A DNA stretch of 16,117 bases from Butyriboletus loyo. Taxonomy: Eukaryota; Basidiomycota; Agaricomycetes; Boletales; Boletaceae. The translations under genes were made by a program, and so were the position numbers. The stretch is from assembly GCA_038093515.1 (NCBI GenBank), contig JBBPSI010000394.1, forward strand, positions 1-16,117, read 5' to 3'. Positions 1 through 7,763 of this stretch are shown piece by piece; within the stretch, counting starts at the first letter, position 1, and the number at the start of each line of letters is the position of its first letter. Under the pieces are notes generated by a model. It saw only the letters and a program-made list of their open reading frames with translations. It did not search any database and was not told where the DNA came from.

Positions 1-2
1 AA

Positions 3-896
3 GTTTGGGTTTCAGTTAACACATGGAAAATGGATAAGCTCTGCACCATGGCCGTCCTAAGCCAAATCAAGGGAAAAGGCAAGGACTTTTCTCAACTGGT
101 CCTCGAAGACTACGTAAACAATGAGGACAAATATGTTGACCCCCTCAATAGAAGCAAGGGGAAAATGGGAGATGAGGCATGGCCCAACTGGGAATACCTC
201 CAGGCCATGATCAGTGGCCATTTCCAAATCGACGTCCTGACTCATCAGGCATTAATAAAATTAGCAGCTCTCTCCCAGGGTCAACAACCCATCGACACCT
301 TCCTCGAAAGGTTCAAAGTACTTTACCGGCAATTGGAGTGTGAACCTAAGCACGCAATCGAGCTCCTCAAGAGAGCCGTAAAGTATGAAATATACAAACA
401 AGTCTTCCTATCCGTTTCAGAAGAAGTCATGGAGGACTTTAATCTCCTAATTGAAGAGTTCAGGAAAGCGGGAAGGGCGTTCGAGCAGATGTATACTGAA
501 AGAGGTACAGGGCAGGCTAGACAATGGCGGCCCTATAATCAACAACAGCAAAGGGGTTATCCAGCCCCAAAAGGACCTCCTCCTGGCTACACTGCAGTCG
601 GGACACAACCAGGGTGTGGCGCCCCAATGGACCTCAGCGCCCAACAACCAGGTACCAACACTAGGACCTGCTTTGGATGTGGGAATGTTCAGCATATTCG
701 CCCCAGTATCTTGGAGGTAACCCCTCCTAATTCTTCATATCAGTCAAGGCCATTACTGGCACCACCTGTGGTTGGAGCACCACAACAAGAACAAACCTCC
801 CAGTGTGCCGCTTACATGGGAGATGATGCACATGCCTATTGGGCAGATGTCTTCACTTGCGAAGCAAAGGAAAAGGCCTCATGGTCTTTAAAATAA
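3..896 (+). CDS. gag: Element A gag (capsid/nucleocapsid polyprotein), 5'-partial
   Basis: The frame is open from the window edge to TAA at 894-896, so the true start is probably upstream; the Met at 30 is not a convincing start because the frame runs on before it. The first ~150 residues resemble a retrotransposon capsid domain (helix-rich, with PIDTFLERFKVLY typical of gag). A Gln/Pro-rich stretch follows, then a damaged CCHC knuckle: CFGCGNVQH keeps two Cys and the His, but the last Cys is gone. Gag would assemble the cytoplasmic particle that packages element RNA. It ends on a -1 frameshift heptamer and overlaps pol. No internal stop is seen, unlike pol. Confidence 0.75.
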   Translation, partial: VWVSVNTWKMDKLCTMAVLSQIKGKGKDFSQLVLEDYVNNEDKYVDPLNRSKGKMGDEAWPNWEYLQAMISGHFQIDVLTHQALIKLAALSQGQQPIDTFLERFKVLYRQLECEPKHAIELLKRAVKYEIYKQVFLSVSEEVMEDFNLLIEEFRKAGRAFEQMYTERGTGQARQWRPYNQQQQRGYPAPKGPPPGYTAVGTQPGCGAPMDLSAQQPGTNTRTCFGCGNVQHIRPSILEVTPPNSSYQSRPLLAPPVVGAPQQEQTSQCAAYMGDDAHAYWADVFTCEAKEKASWSLK

Positions 897-2729
897 AAAA
901 GTCTTTCAGTGTAGGGGTACCTGAGGGACTGGACACTAGTTTTCATAATCATTTTTCTTCTCTATCTACATCTGTGGACTATTCAGTAGACACTGATGAA
1001 CTTTCTTCTTTACCTATGGAATCTAAGCTTTCGATTGGATCAGTATTCACGAATTCGTCTTCGGATGTAAGCGTGGATGTTCCTGGTTTGATTGATTGTG
1101 AGGAGGACGAATTTCTTGAATCATGTATTGAATCGAACAAATTATCTATAGAAAAACTCAAAAGAGCATCTCCTGATGGGAGCACGGCGCACAAAAGTGT
1201 GCTTAATTCTCTTTTGAGACAAATGAAAACCAGATCTCCAATTTCATCTCCGTCTCCTTCTAATTATAAATCCCCTAAATCTTCTTTAATGTTTGGTGGA
1301 GATTATTCCCCAGTGGTGAAAATCACCTACCAGTCAAATGCTACTTGGCGAACTCGTTCGCTTAAAGCTTTGCTGGACACAGGAGCAGTCAATACCTTCA
1401 TTGACAAAAATTATTGTGAAACACGAAAAATAGACCTTGTACCATTAGAACGTTCTATGGAGGTTATCAATGCTGACGGCTCTAAAGGAGCTATTGGTCG
1501 CATTACACACAAAGCCTCCCTATTTATGGAAATTGATGGGCACCACAAATCAATTGAGGCTTATGTCTCTCTTCTTGGTTCTCATCAAATGATTATTGGC
1601 TATGATTGGTTCGCACGCCATAACCCAGACATTGACTGGCACTTTAAAACTATTAAATTCAATCATTGTTCCCCGTACTGTAGTGTTATCAGAGACTCTA
1701 TTTCCTCTTCAAACATTACTTCTTGTTGTACTATAGAACCAGAGGTTGCCGGAAAGGTACCCAAGGTTTACCATGATTATTTAGATGTGTTCTCTGAGGA
1801 TGAGGCAGCTAGGATGCCTGAGAGGAAACCATGGGATCACGTGATAGATCTCAAACCCGATTTTGTACCAAAAAAGGGTCGTGTTATTCCCATGTCCGAT
1901 GAGGAACAAGAGCAAATCCGAGGTTTTGTGGAAAAAGAACTCAAAAAGGGTTACATAAGACCGTCTAAGTCACCTCAGATGGCCCCTGTGTTCTTTATTC
2001 TGAAAAAGACCAGAGATAAGTGACTCGTTATGGACTATTGATATTTAAATGACAGAACCATTAAAAACGGTTACCTGTTACCCCTGATTCCGCAGTTGAT
2101 TGATCGGCTGAAAGGTGCTGACATCTTCACTGCATTGGATCTCAGATGGGGATTCAATAATATTTGTATCAAAGAAGGTGATGAGTGGAAAGCGGTGTTT
2201 GTAATGCCTATTGGAGCCTACGAACCCACGGTCATGTACTTCAGGCTTACCAATTCCCCTCCTACATTCCAAAACATGATGAATGACATCTTCAATGATA
2301 TGTATGCCTGCGTCATTATTTATATCGACAACGTTATGATATTTACAAAAGGAAAAACGAAGGCAGAGCATGAGGAAAAAGTCAAAGAAGTACTCCAGTG
2401 CCTTCGAGAAAACGACTTATTTGTAAAACCAGAGAAATGTGTATTCTCTTTGGATAAAGTGGACTTTTTAGGTATGGTTGTATCCAGAAACGGTGTTGAA
2501 ATGCAGTCGAAGAAAACAGATGCCATCCGAGACTGGCCTATGCCCTCGCGTCTGAAGCAAGTTCAAGCATTTCTGGGATTATGCAACTATTACCATAGAT
2601 TTATTGAGGGTTTCTCAGAGATTGCCTGACCCCTTAACAACTTAACAAAAAAGGACACCCCTTTCAAATGGGGTTTAGACGAACAAAGAGTGTTTGATAT
2701 GCTAAAGAAAAAGTTCACCAGCTCTGCTT
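839..2729 (+). pseudogene. pol: Element A pol part 1: protease and reverse transcriptase
   Basis: The pol frame is open from 839 and overlaps gag in the -1 frame. After a ~170-residue linker comes a retropepsin domain with the active site DTG at 1376-1384, and further on a MIIGYDWFARHNPDIDW segment typical of Ty3/Gypsy proteases. RT follows: the connection PWDHVIDL, the motif A region FTALDL, and the catalytic loop YIDN at 2321-2332 in place of YxDD (last Asp to Asn, AAC). TGA stops lie at 2021-2023, 2039-2041 and 2627-2629, all in one frame and all where Arg is usual in this family. A frameshift (+1 or -2) near 2723-2730 moves the frame before RNase H. Confidence 0.85.
887..893 (+). promoter_or_regulatory. 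Candidate -1 programmed ribosomal frameshift site (TTTAAAA)
   Basis: TTTAAAA is phased T TTA AAA in the gag frame and directly followed by the gag stop TAA (894-896). The pol frame is the -1 frame and is open through this point. This matches the canonical X XXY YYZ rule for -1 slippage. I see no strong stem-loop in the next 40 bases, so a stimulatory structure is not established. Confidence 0.55.
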
Positions 2730-3095
2730 TTAGCCTACCCTGATTGCAACAAGGAGATGCAGGTAGAAATGGATGCCTCGGACATAGCGGTTGGTGCAGT
2801 TCTCTCCGTAAAAGGATTAGACAACCTGTGGTGACCCTGTGCCTTTTTGTCACATTCCTTTGATGCTGCCGAAAGGAATTACCCTATTTATGACAAAGAA
2901 CTGCTAGCAGTTATTCGTGCACTAGAAGAATGGCGCCATTACCTTATTGGTCGAGAAGGATTTGAGATCTGGACTGATCACAAGAATCTAGAATATTGGA
3001 AGAAGCTGCAAACATTGTCTGGGAGACAAGCCTGATGGCATGCACTTCTCCAAGAATTCAATTATTTATTTGTTTATAAACCAGGCTCAACCAAT
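2730..3095 (+). pseudogene. pol: Element A pol part 2: RNase H domain
   Basis: This continues pol after the frameshift. RNase H signatures are visible: MDASD (first catalytic Asp), YDKELLAV (Glu) and WTDHKNLEYW (Asp). The domain removes the RNA strand during reverse transcription. TGA stops at 2832-2834 and 3033-3035 interrupt it, both where relatives carry Arg. The frame runs to 3095, where solo LTR A1 is inserted after the CCAAT target, and resumes at 3555. Confidence 0.85.
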
Positions 3096-3549
3096 TGTTA
3101 TAATCATAACATTTTATTCATACACTTCGTACACTTTCAATTCGGACTTAGTTGTTTTTACTTTCAAAGGTCACGTGACATAGCGCACGTGATCGTGGGA
3201 ACTTACATGTGATCTCTTGCTGACTAAGCATATGATGTCATGGCCTAGACCAGGCCTAGACTCTATGACGTCACGACACATGTATTTAATCTCCGTTTAC
3301 TTCTCTTCTTAGTCTAGCCATGTATAGTAATTCCTCACACGCACAGCATGGTCTGTGCGCATCTCTGTACAATATAAAAGGGCTCGTGGTTAGGCTAGGA
3401 TTCCCTAGCTTTAACCACTTGTCTTATTCGCTGGCAACAGTTGAGAGATTAAGATTTGAGCTATCCTCATTATACCTCGCCAGTACCTGTGTAGTACTGC
3501 AACAGTAGTGGAACTTCGTGTGACTTGATAACTTCGTTGTCTCGTAACA
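3096..3549 (+). mobile_element. Solo LTR A1 (454 bp), same family as element A
   Basis: It starts TGTTATAATC and ends CTCGTAACA, giving the TG...CA termini of an LTR. The 5-bp target duplication CCAAT is perfect (3091-3095 and 3550-3554). It is the same family as the 3' LTR at 5369 but 81 bp shorter: the stretch between the two TTCTCTTCTT copies and what follows is missing. It keeps CpG-containing sites that are decayed in the other copies (CACGTG at 3172-3177 and 3186-3191, TGACGTCA at 3266-3273), so it is probably younger. Removing LTR plus one duplication leaves the pol frame continuous, consistent with LTR-LTR recombination after a full insertion. Confidence 0.95.
3350..3379 (+). promoter_or_regulatory. 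LTR A1 core promoter: GGTCTGTGCGCA plus TATA
   Basis: GGTCTGTGCGCA lies at 3350-3361 and TATAAAA at 3373-3379, 23 bp between first bases. A GCACAG half-site (3341-3346) forms an inverted repeat with CTGTGC (3353-3358). An inverted repeat with arms GTGGTTA and TAACCAC spans 3386-3418 just downstream. Confidence 0.65.
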
Positions 3550-3594
3550 CCAATGGCAGAGCAGATGCATTGTCGCATCGAGCAGACCATGGTG
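3550..3594 (+). pseudogene. pol: Element A pol: remnant of RNase H/integrase linker
   Basis: These 45 bases are the small piece of pol left between two insertions. From 3555 it encodes the ADALS-type motif that closes the RNase H region in Ty3/Gypsy polyproteins. The first five bases are the right-hand copy of the A1 target duplication, and the last five (TGGTG) are the left-hand duplication of element E. The frame matches pol on both sides. Confidence 0.8.
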
Positions 3595-3776
3595 TGTTAC
3601 ATTTGCTTATTTCGCACTCTGCGCATTTCTAGAGTGTTACCTTAGTCATACTGTCAGCCACATTGTGGCGCATTATTTACTGTTGTTGTAGCGCTTCGCA
3701 TGTAGCTCGGAGCTCACTGTCTTCATCTCCCAGTTTCTGACAGTGAGCTCCAGCTGTGAGATTCCAGCTGTTAACA
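3595..3776 (+). mobile_element. Element E: short (182 bp) LTR-like insertion
   Basis: It starts TGTTAC and ends GTTAACA, and is flanked by a perfect 5-bp duplication TGGTG (3590-3594 and 3777-3781). Removing it with one duplication restores the pol frame. It shows no sequence similarity by eye to LTRs A-D beyond the termini, and no GGTCTGTGC/TATA module. At 182 bp it could be a short solo LTR or a relic of a non-autonomous (TRIM-like) element. The strand is arbitrary because the ends are nearly symmetrical. Confidence 0.85.
3709..3751. repeat. 13-bp perfect inverted repeat inside element E
   Basis: GGAGCTCACTGTC (3709-3721) and GACAGTGAGCTCC (3739-3751) are perfectly complementary arms around a 17-nt loop, so a transcript in either direction could form a stable hairpin near the right end of the element. 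Confidence 0.85.
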
Positions 3777-3781
3777 TGGTG

Positions 3782-5358
3782 ATGCCATTATGGACCATAA
3801 TACCAATATTATGGTACTTCCCCCAAACCTTTTCCTTAATAAAGTATCCCTTTCTTCTTCCTTTTACAATACACTACAAAAAGAATCAGAAAAAGAAAAA
3901 ACAAAAGAATACCCAGGATTCTATTATGATTCGGAACAATCCGTATTTATTAATGAAAAGAAAAAAGTCTTTGTGCCTGAAGCACTTAGAATAGATTTAC
4001 TTAAAATATGTCATGATTCTCCTATAGCCGGACACTCGGGTCAAGCCCATACAGCTCACCTTCTTACACGACACTTTATGTGGCCTGGAGTCACAAAGGA
4101 CGTTAAACGATATGTAGAATCTTGCCAAGCATGCGCCCTCACGAAGGGTAAGCAAAATGCACCGGCAGGTAAAATATTACCACTTCCTTCGGCTAGTCAC
4201 CCATGGGAAGATATATCTGTAGATTTTGTCACCGGACTTCCCCTTTTGAACGGCTTCGATGCCATTTGTACGATAGTGGATCGCTTCTCCAAAGAAGTCG
4301 TTTACGTCCCTTGTAAGACGACTACCTCTTCTAAGGAGTTAGCTATTATATTTAGAGATAATGTTTGGTGTATTCATGGACTTCCTATTTCTATAGTTTC
4401 GGACCAAGGTCCACAATTTGTATCAGACTTTACCACAGAGCTTTGTAAGCTTCTTGGCATTTCCCAGAAAATCTCAACGGCATACCATCCTCAATCAGAT
4501 GGTCAAACCAAGCGGATAAATAGGGAAATGGAACAATATTTACGTACTTATGTGGCGAAAAAACAAGAAACGTGGGCTGATTGGATCAAGATCGCCCAGT
4601 TTAATCATAACAATTCACTTACCACTGCCACAGGTACTATTCCATTTTCTATTACTCGTAATTATTATCCCCATATCAGTTTCGAAAAGTCTTCGAATAC
4701 GTTAGCTGGAGATTTCACACGTACTGCTGGGAAAGCACATGCTGAAGTCAAAGAAGCGTTAGAAGAAGCTAGAAGGCGAATGGTATCGCAGGCCGATAAT
4801 AGATGATCGGCTGCGCCCGATTACAAAATTGGAGATAGAGTGTGGTTGTCTACGGAAAACTTGAAGTTACCATATACTGCATGAAAACTCACACAGCGTT
4901 GGATTGGTCCATATCGGATCAAATCACTCAAACCCAATGCTGTAGAATTGCAGCTGCCGAGCAGCATGCACATACATCCGGTTGTTAACATTTCACGTGT
5001 TAAACCTTATTGGGAAACCCTAACAGGGCAACCGGTGTTATGTCCTGACCCAGTCAACGTCACAGATGAAGGTTACGTGGAATTTGAGGTTGATTACATT
5101 GTCGCCTCCCGGATGAAGCATAAGCAATTAGAGTATCTAGTGCATTGGAGAGGATACGATGAAATGGACAGAACATGGGAACCAATATCAAATTTGGGAA
5201 ATTTGCAAGACGTCATCAGCGATTACCACCAAGCCCACCCATCTGCCCCTCGCCCTCTTCGAGGCTTATCTCTATTAGAATTCTCTTCCTTATTTAAGGA
5301 ATTTGGTCCGGAACACAGAACCTCTTATTCAGGAACTTGTCTGGAATACAAGTCCTAG
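3782..5358 (+). pseudogene. pol: Element A pol part 3: integrase and chromodomain
   Basis: An HHCC zinc-binding module (His in CHDSPIAGHSG, Cys in ESCQACAL) is followed by the DDE core: the Asp of SVDFVTGLP and of SDQGPQF are present, but the catalytic Glu is Lys (AAG, 4510-4512) within DGQTKRINRE, where the family has TER. After TGA stops at 4804-4806 and 4882-4884 come the GPYRI-type C-terminal domain and a chromodomain (LEYLVHWRGYDEMDRTWEP, about 5128-5190), which in chromoviruses directs integration to marked chromatin. The last stop is TAG at 5356-5358, next to the polypurine tract. The IN frame equals the upstream pol frame once elements A1 and E are removed. Confidence 0.88.
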
Positions 5359-5368
5359 GGGGGGGAAG
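5355..5368 (+). other. Element A polypurine tract
   Basis: A G-rich run of eight G followed by AAG sits directly before the TGTTAT start of the 3' LTR, where the plus-strand primer of reverse transcription is expected. It overlaps the last codon of pol. Confidence 0.8.
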
Positions 5369-5903
5369 TGTTATAATCATAACATTTATTCGTACACTTT
5401 GAACTTTGGACTTAGTCATTTCAATCAACTTTCACTTTCAAAGGTCATGTGACATAGTGCACGTGATCGTGGGAACTTACATGTGATCCCCTGCTGACTA
5501 AGCATATGATGTCATGGCCTAGACCAGGCCTAGACTCTATGACATCACGACACATGTATTTAATCTCTGTTTACTTCTCTTCTTTTTGATCCCCGTGCCT
5601 CGTGTGGTTAATCACCGTTGCACTTCTCTTCTTTCTGATCCCTGTTGACCCTGTAGTCTATCCATGTATAGTAGTTTGTCTCACACACAGCTTGGTCTGT
5701 GCGCATCTCTGTACAATATATAAAGGCTTGTGGTTAGACTAGGATTCCCTAGTTTTAACCACTTGTCTATTCGCTGGCAACAGTTGAGGATTAAGTTGAG
5801 ACTCCAGTTCATATCTGCCAGGAACTTGTGTATCCTGCAATCATTGTGGACCGCTTGTGAAAGGTACTACGTGCTAGCATTCGACTGCATGTTGCCCATA
5901 ACA
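5369..5903 (+). repeat. 3' LTR of element A (A2, 535 bp)
   Basis: It starts TGTTATAATC right after the polypurine tract and ends CCCATAACA. It matches solo LTR A1 and the partial A3. It carries two TTCTCTTCTT copies about 62 bp apart, the second missing in A1. The core promoter GGTCTGTGCGCA (5694-5705) and TATATAAA (5717-5724) are intact, and the downstream inverted repeat is at 5730-5762. CpG sites seen in A1 are partly lost: CACGTG has become CATGTG at 5446-5451 and TGACGTCA has become TGACATCA at 5540-5547. Confidence 0.93.
5694..5724 (+). promoter_or_regulatory. LTR A2 core promoter: GGTCTGTGCGCA plus TATA
   Basis: GGTCTGTGCGCA at 5694-5705 and TATATAAA at 5717-5724, 23 bp start to start. 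An inverted repeat follows at 5730-5762. Confidence 0.65.
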
Positions 5904-6311
5904 CTAACCTTCAAGACGAAGGATTTATCTGGTGTTCTGATTGAAGGAAGATGACTTGCTACTAGAGATGAGAGGACAAAGATATCAAGTGTGATTCCAA
6001 GTAGATCTAGCTTAGAGTACAATGTAGCTAGATCTCGTCATATTATAGTACAGGAGAATGTGCATGGACCAAAGATAGGAAAGGAAAGATGGCTATTGTA
6101 TGATATAGAGGAGAATTGCCATTGGGTGAAGAGAAGTCATACAATAGAAGGTGATGGAATATTCCATGGGACTACCTTAAAGAGAAGCAATAGATCGAGG
6201 GTTGGATCTTGCTATCTATGAAGAGAAAGAAAGATATTCCGAGTTGAGTCAGCTAAGGGATAAGCTATTGTGAGATATGCTTAAGTAAAAAGAGATGAAT
6301 GAATCGTAACA
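5904..6311 (-). repeat. 3' LTR of element B (408 bp, truncated at outer end by element A)
   Basis: Read on the minus strand it starts TGTTACGATTC at 6311, directly after the polypurine tract. Positions 5904-6112 match 15555-15763, the 5' LTR copy. It stops at GGTTAG against the terminal CA of LTR A2, so its last few bases lie beyond the left end of element A. The promoter region (GGTCCATGCACA at 6059-6070, TATAATA at 6041-6047 on the minus strand) is followed by an inverted repeat at 6003-6035 with 10-bp arms AGATCTAGCT and AGCTAGATCT. Confidence 0.87.
6041..6070 (-). promoter_or_regulatory. LTR B core promoter (3' copy), decayed GGTC motif plus TATA
   Basis: On the minus strand, GGTCCATGCACA runs 6070-6059 and TATAATA 6047-6041, again 23 bp start to start. 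The 5' copy still reads GGTCTGTGCACA. A 10-bp-arm inverted repeat follows at 6035-6003. Confidence 0.5.
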
Positions 6312-6325
6312 TTACCCCTCCCTTT
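6312..6325 (-). other. Element B polypurine tract
   Basis: The minus strand reads AAAGGGAGGGGTAA directly before the TGTTAC start of the 3' LTR, the expected place for the plus-strand primer. Confidence 0.75.
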
Positions 6326-6856
6326 ACATTGGAAGTCATTGTACTTCTGAAAAGTCCATGGACCCAAAGACTAGGGATCCTGTGATGTTAGCATAGCCAA
6401 CATCATCAATGACATTGTCTCCTTCGTGAGGGCAGACCTCTCCATGCTCTTGATGTTCCTATAGGTGTTCCTCTTGGCTTTGGCAAATGGCATGTGTTAG
6501 GGAAGGGCTATATAGTGGGCAAGGAGGGTGGTGGTGTGATGATCCAGAGGACCTACTAGAAGATTGGGAGGAGGGGTTGGAATGTCTCCTTCATGGGCAG
6601 CATGACTGGGGATAGCCAGGGGAGGATTGGAGGCAGAAAGGACATTGGTACAGGGTACAATTAATGTGAGTATGTCTGAGGCATTGGCAGGTAAAGCAAG
6701 TGTCATGGTAGAGAGGGTGGGAGTGAGGAAGAGGGGCATTGTTGCATACCCTTTGACGTTCTCATTCTGCTGGGGTGAAAGTCCTTTCTACTTCTTCAAT
6801 TGCTTGGATTTCCTCCACTGTCAAGGTGATTGGTTCATTGTCGGACAGAGGGTGTC

Positions 6857-7273
6857 TGTTACGCTGGGGTGCTAACAACTAGAACACTTAGGCAGCACTC
6901 TGGAGTAGCTGCAGGACTCAGGAGACGATTCTCAGACTATGTCTTAGTGTGCACACTAAGAGTCTGGAGTGAAACTAATTGCTAGCAGGTTACTGCGTAG
7001 AACTAGATAAGTTACAACTGTACAGAGGTTGGGCTTATATACTACAAGGGTCTGCGCACAGACCATGTCCCCAATTGGGTCGCGAGAGTTGTAAAGACAA
7101 ATGAGGAAGGAATACTCTAGAAGCTTCTTGAGTATGGAAGAGATGGCATCCATGCACAGGAAGTGATGACAAATCAGAACGGTTCGTACCATTCAAAGGG
7201 AACTAGCAGAATGCTAGGAGAAAACTGTAGTCCAAATGGTAGTGGAGAGAAAAAGTATACCACTACCATAACA
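6857..7273 (-). mobile_element. Solo LTR D1 (417 bp, minus strand)
   Basis: The ends on the plus strand are TGTTACGCTG and CCATAACA, flanked by a perfect 5-bp duplication GTGTC (6852-6856 and 7274-7278). Reversed, it matches LTR D2 at 8793 (TGTTATGGTAGTGGT start, shared TATA region, shared TCTAGTTCTACGC). Orientation is set by the promoter on the minus strand. It interrupts ORF3 of element B in frame. A perfect 18-bp palindrome CTTAGTGTGCACACTAAG lies at 6943-6960. Confidence 0.93.
7034..7064 (-). promoter_or_regulatory. LTR D1 core promoter: GGTCTGTGCGCA plus TATA
   Basis: On the minus strand GGTCTGTGCGCAGACC runs 7064-7049 and TATATAAG 7041-7034, 23 bp start to start. Unlike the other copies, I see no strong inverted repeat right after TATA. 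Confidence 0.62.
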
Positions 7274-7763
7274 GTGTCCTATAGTTGGTTCCATTGAGTG
7301 GGTAGGGTGTTTGCATCGAGCAGGAGTGTCAATGGAGGTGTTCAGATGAGAGAGGGGAGATGAAGATAGTCGTTAGAGGAGGGGTCAAGGTGGTCTAACT
7401 TGTTCATCAATTTCTTGTATGAAGTCAGACATGCCTAGTTGGTCCATAGTGACAAGGAGCTGTGTTTCTAGGTCAACCTGTGAGTGGTGCATGAGGGATA
7501 CAATGAAATTGGGGGGGCAAGCATGGGGTAGGTTGGCTAAGTGGTTGATAAAGAGATTGAAATGTCTGGCTCACAGGAAGGCCAGGCGAAGAGCATCAAG
7601 TGGGGATGAAGAGTCTAGGCTGAAGTCTATGTCTCGAGACAGTCCAGAGTCTTGTAACATCAGAGCAAGGAGGTGGAGGGTATCATCATTGGAGGGTTCA
7701 TGGAGGTGACGAGCATATGGGTGATTCTCCTGGGCCATATTTGTTTGTTTAGCGGGTGGTGGT

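Larger units (their letters stand above)
1..5903 (+). mobile_element. Element A: degenerate Ty3/Gypsy chromovirus, left end outside window
   Basis: The order is gag, protease, RT, RNase H, integrase, chromodomain, polypurine tract and 3' LTR, which defines a Ty3/Gypsy element with a chromodomain. The 5' LTR, primer-binding site and start of gag lie left of the window. It is interrupted by solo LTR A1 (3096-3549) and LTR-like element E (3595-3776), both in the linker between RNase H and integrase. Its right end abuts the outer end of the 3' LTR of element B, so it was probably inserted into that LTR; the predicted target duplication is CTAAC (5904-5908). At least seven TGA stops and one frameshift in pol make it non-autonomous. 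Confidence 0.9.

Noticed and set aside
2021..4884. TGA codons read as sense (recoding or altered genetic code).
   Set aside because: Trp is normally TGG, TAA and TAG stops and frameshifts also occur, and catalytic sites are damaged. Decay of CGA explains the pattern without recoding.
6497..6739. Separate minus-strand ORF starting MPLFLTPTLS.
   Set aside because: It is a shadow frame of ORF3; the ORF3 frame holds the zinc knuckle and continues across LTR D1.
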